This document shows positions 63,305-64,000 of a stretch of 64,000 bases of DNA, one piece after another. A program made the position numbers and the translations under genes. Every line of letters begins with the position of its first letter. The stretch's first letter is position 1. Source of the DNA: Sporosarcina sp. Marseille-Q4943 (GTDB lineage Bacteria; Bacillota; Bacilli; Bacillales_A; Planococcaceae); NCBI RefSeq assembly GCF_943736995.1, contig NZ_OX031157.1, positions 1,709,001-1,773,000 of the forward strand. The letters are read 5' to 3'. A model generated the notes under the pieces. The model saw only the letters and a program-made list of their open reading frames with translations. It searched no databases and had not been told where the DNA came from.

Positions 63305-63333
63305 AACGTACGACGGTACGAATTAAAAGTCAA
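63305..63333 (-). promoter_or_regulatory. RocB-like gene promoter with inverted-repeat operator
   Basis: Minus-strand TTGACT (63328-63333) and TACGTT (63305-63310), 17-base spacer. A perfect CGTAC-N4-GTACG (63307-63320) covers the -10 and spacer and could bind a dimeric regulator. Confidence 0.5.
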
Positions 63334-63430
63334 TTCAATTTTGCTTAATTGATTAAATAGATTAATAGTTCGCACTACTGACAAACTGACTAAAGCACTA
63401 CTTCATGTGGATTGCCAATCTTGTGGATGG

Positions 63431-63436
63431 TATAAT
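63431..63436 (+). promoter_or_regulatory. -10 element before the PAS gene
   Basis: TATAAT in GGATGGTATAATTAAC; the -35 is poor (TGGATT at 17 bases). The rest of the 336-bp gap (63246-63581) shows nothing else. Confidence 0.4.
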
Positions 63437-63581
63437 TAACATGAAAATAGATAGTAGTAAATTTATTTGCTTTTCATGCCACTAAGCTAATTTTATTCCC
63501 GCTCCCTCAACCGGTGGATTACACAGAAATTTTTCTTCGCGTTCTTGCGTTGTTTTTGTATATAGAAAGGAATTGGAAAAG

Positions 63582-64000
63582 GTGTTATCGGAATTAAGCT
63601 ACGCTTCCCTTATGTCCTTCTTTGATAAAAAGTTCTGCGTTTCAATTACTGATATAAATGGCAAATTTCTATATGTAAACAGGAATTTCTGCGCAATATC
63701 CGGCTATTCGGAAGAGGAGTTGATTGGAAAAAATTACTCTGTTGTCAACCCCGACTTTGCACTGAATCTCTTCATGGAGGAATTAGAACAGTTTTTCGCG
63801 AGCGGAGAAGCCTGGCAGAAAAACGTCAGGGCCATTGCAAAAGATGGCTCCCTTTATTGGGTAAACGCCAACATTATCCCAATCTTGGATGAGACCGGGG
63901 AGAATATCCAATTCCTTTCCATAGATAGTGATATTACGGCACGTGAAATGACGAAGGAAAAATATAAAGAAACGCTGCAAAATCTGCGTAATATCGAAAA
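63582..64000 (+). CDS. PAS-domain sensor protein, cut by the window end
   Basis: At least 139 residues, running past the right edge. A PAS domain covers about 12-125: FCVSITDINGKFLYVNRNFCAISGYSEEELIGKNYSVVNPD, KDGSLYWVNANIIPILDETGENIQFLSIDSDITARE; a coiled-coil linker begins after. Such starts lead into GGDEF/EAL, histidine kinase or chemotaxis domains, which lie outside the window. GTG at 63582 with GAAAGGAA upstream is the probable start; the ATG at 63612 is an alternative. Confidence 0.85.
   Translation, partial: MLSELSYASLMSFFDKKFCVSITDINGKFLYVNRNFCAISGYSEEELIGKNYSVVNPDFALNLFMEELEQFFASGEAWQKNVRAIAKDGSLYWVNANIIPILDETGENIQFLSIDSDITAREMTKEKYKETLQNLRNIE

Overview
The window looks like chromosome of a low-to-moderate GC Gram-positive bacterium of the order Bacillales, most likely a Planococcaceae member close to Sporosarcina. 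The reasons are the urease alpha subunit, whose metal-binding and catalytic residues fall at the residue numbers used for the Sporosarcina pasteurii enzyme; operons laid out as in Bacillus subtilis (yhcEFGHI, dppABCDE-ykfABCD, a trp operon without trpG behind a T-box); Bacillota-type lipoprotein signals and Shine-Dalgarno sites; and Bacillaceae-type intergenic repeats. No tRNA, rRNA, transposase, prophage or CRISPR array was seen.

Layout. 1-1455: the first codons of a gene leaving the window and a secreted subtilisin-like protease. 1688-5859: a yhc-type ABC operon with its own GntR regulator and two copies of the yhcE-like membrane gene. 6313-8198: VOC protein, coiled-coil protein, acyl-CoA thioesterase. 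8261-18253: one long leftward operon, ureABCEFGD followed by a five-gene Opp/Nik-type importer that probably supplies nickel. 18254-18887: the urease promoter and a MITE-like structured repeat. 18888-28666: the dpp-ykf operon for import and breakdown of murein peptides. 28843-34555: a second, separately transcribed oligopeptide importer. 34866-42074: trpEDCFBA behind a T-box leader, with a DUF4003 gene at the end. 42201-55240: rluF, a SurA-like lipoprotein, an ABC exporter with a doubled permease, yugN, DUF2243-ctaG, a hydrolase, an AEC carrier, yfkAB and an amino-acid importer. 55519-64000: mgtE, a CoA-transferase with an adjacent LytTR regulator, a CBS-ACT protein, an MFS transporter, a RocB-like peptidase and the start of a PAS protein.

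How the genes work together. Three solute importers of the Opp/Dpp family lie within 26 kb, each with different neighbours: urease (probably nickel), murein-peptide enzymes (L-Ala-D/L-Glu type peptides), and none (general oligopeptides). A candidate CodY box precedes the dpp operon and a T-box precedes trp, so much of the window appears tied to nitrogen and amino-acid supply.

The least explained material is non-coding: (a) three intergenic arrays of short repeats with a strict 20-21 bp period, about two helical turns, at 5982-6095, 22910-23097 and 49475-49555; and (b) a MITE-like element at 18625-18873 holding four hairpins with covarying stems and the same NTCCT loop, read as AGGA loops on the other strand. 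These are the best candidates for something undescribed. I could not run any search, so novelty is untested.
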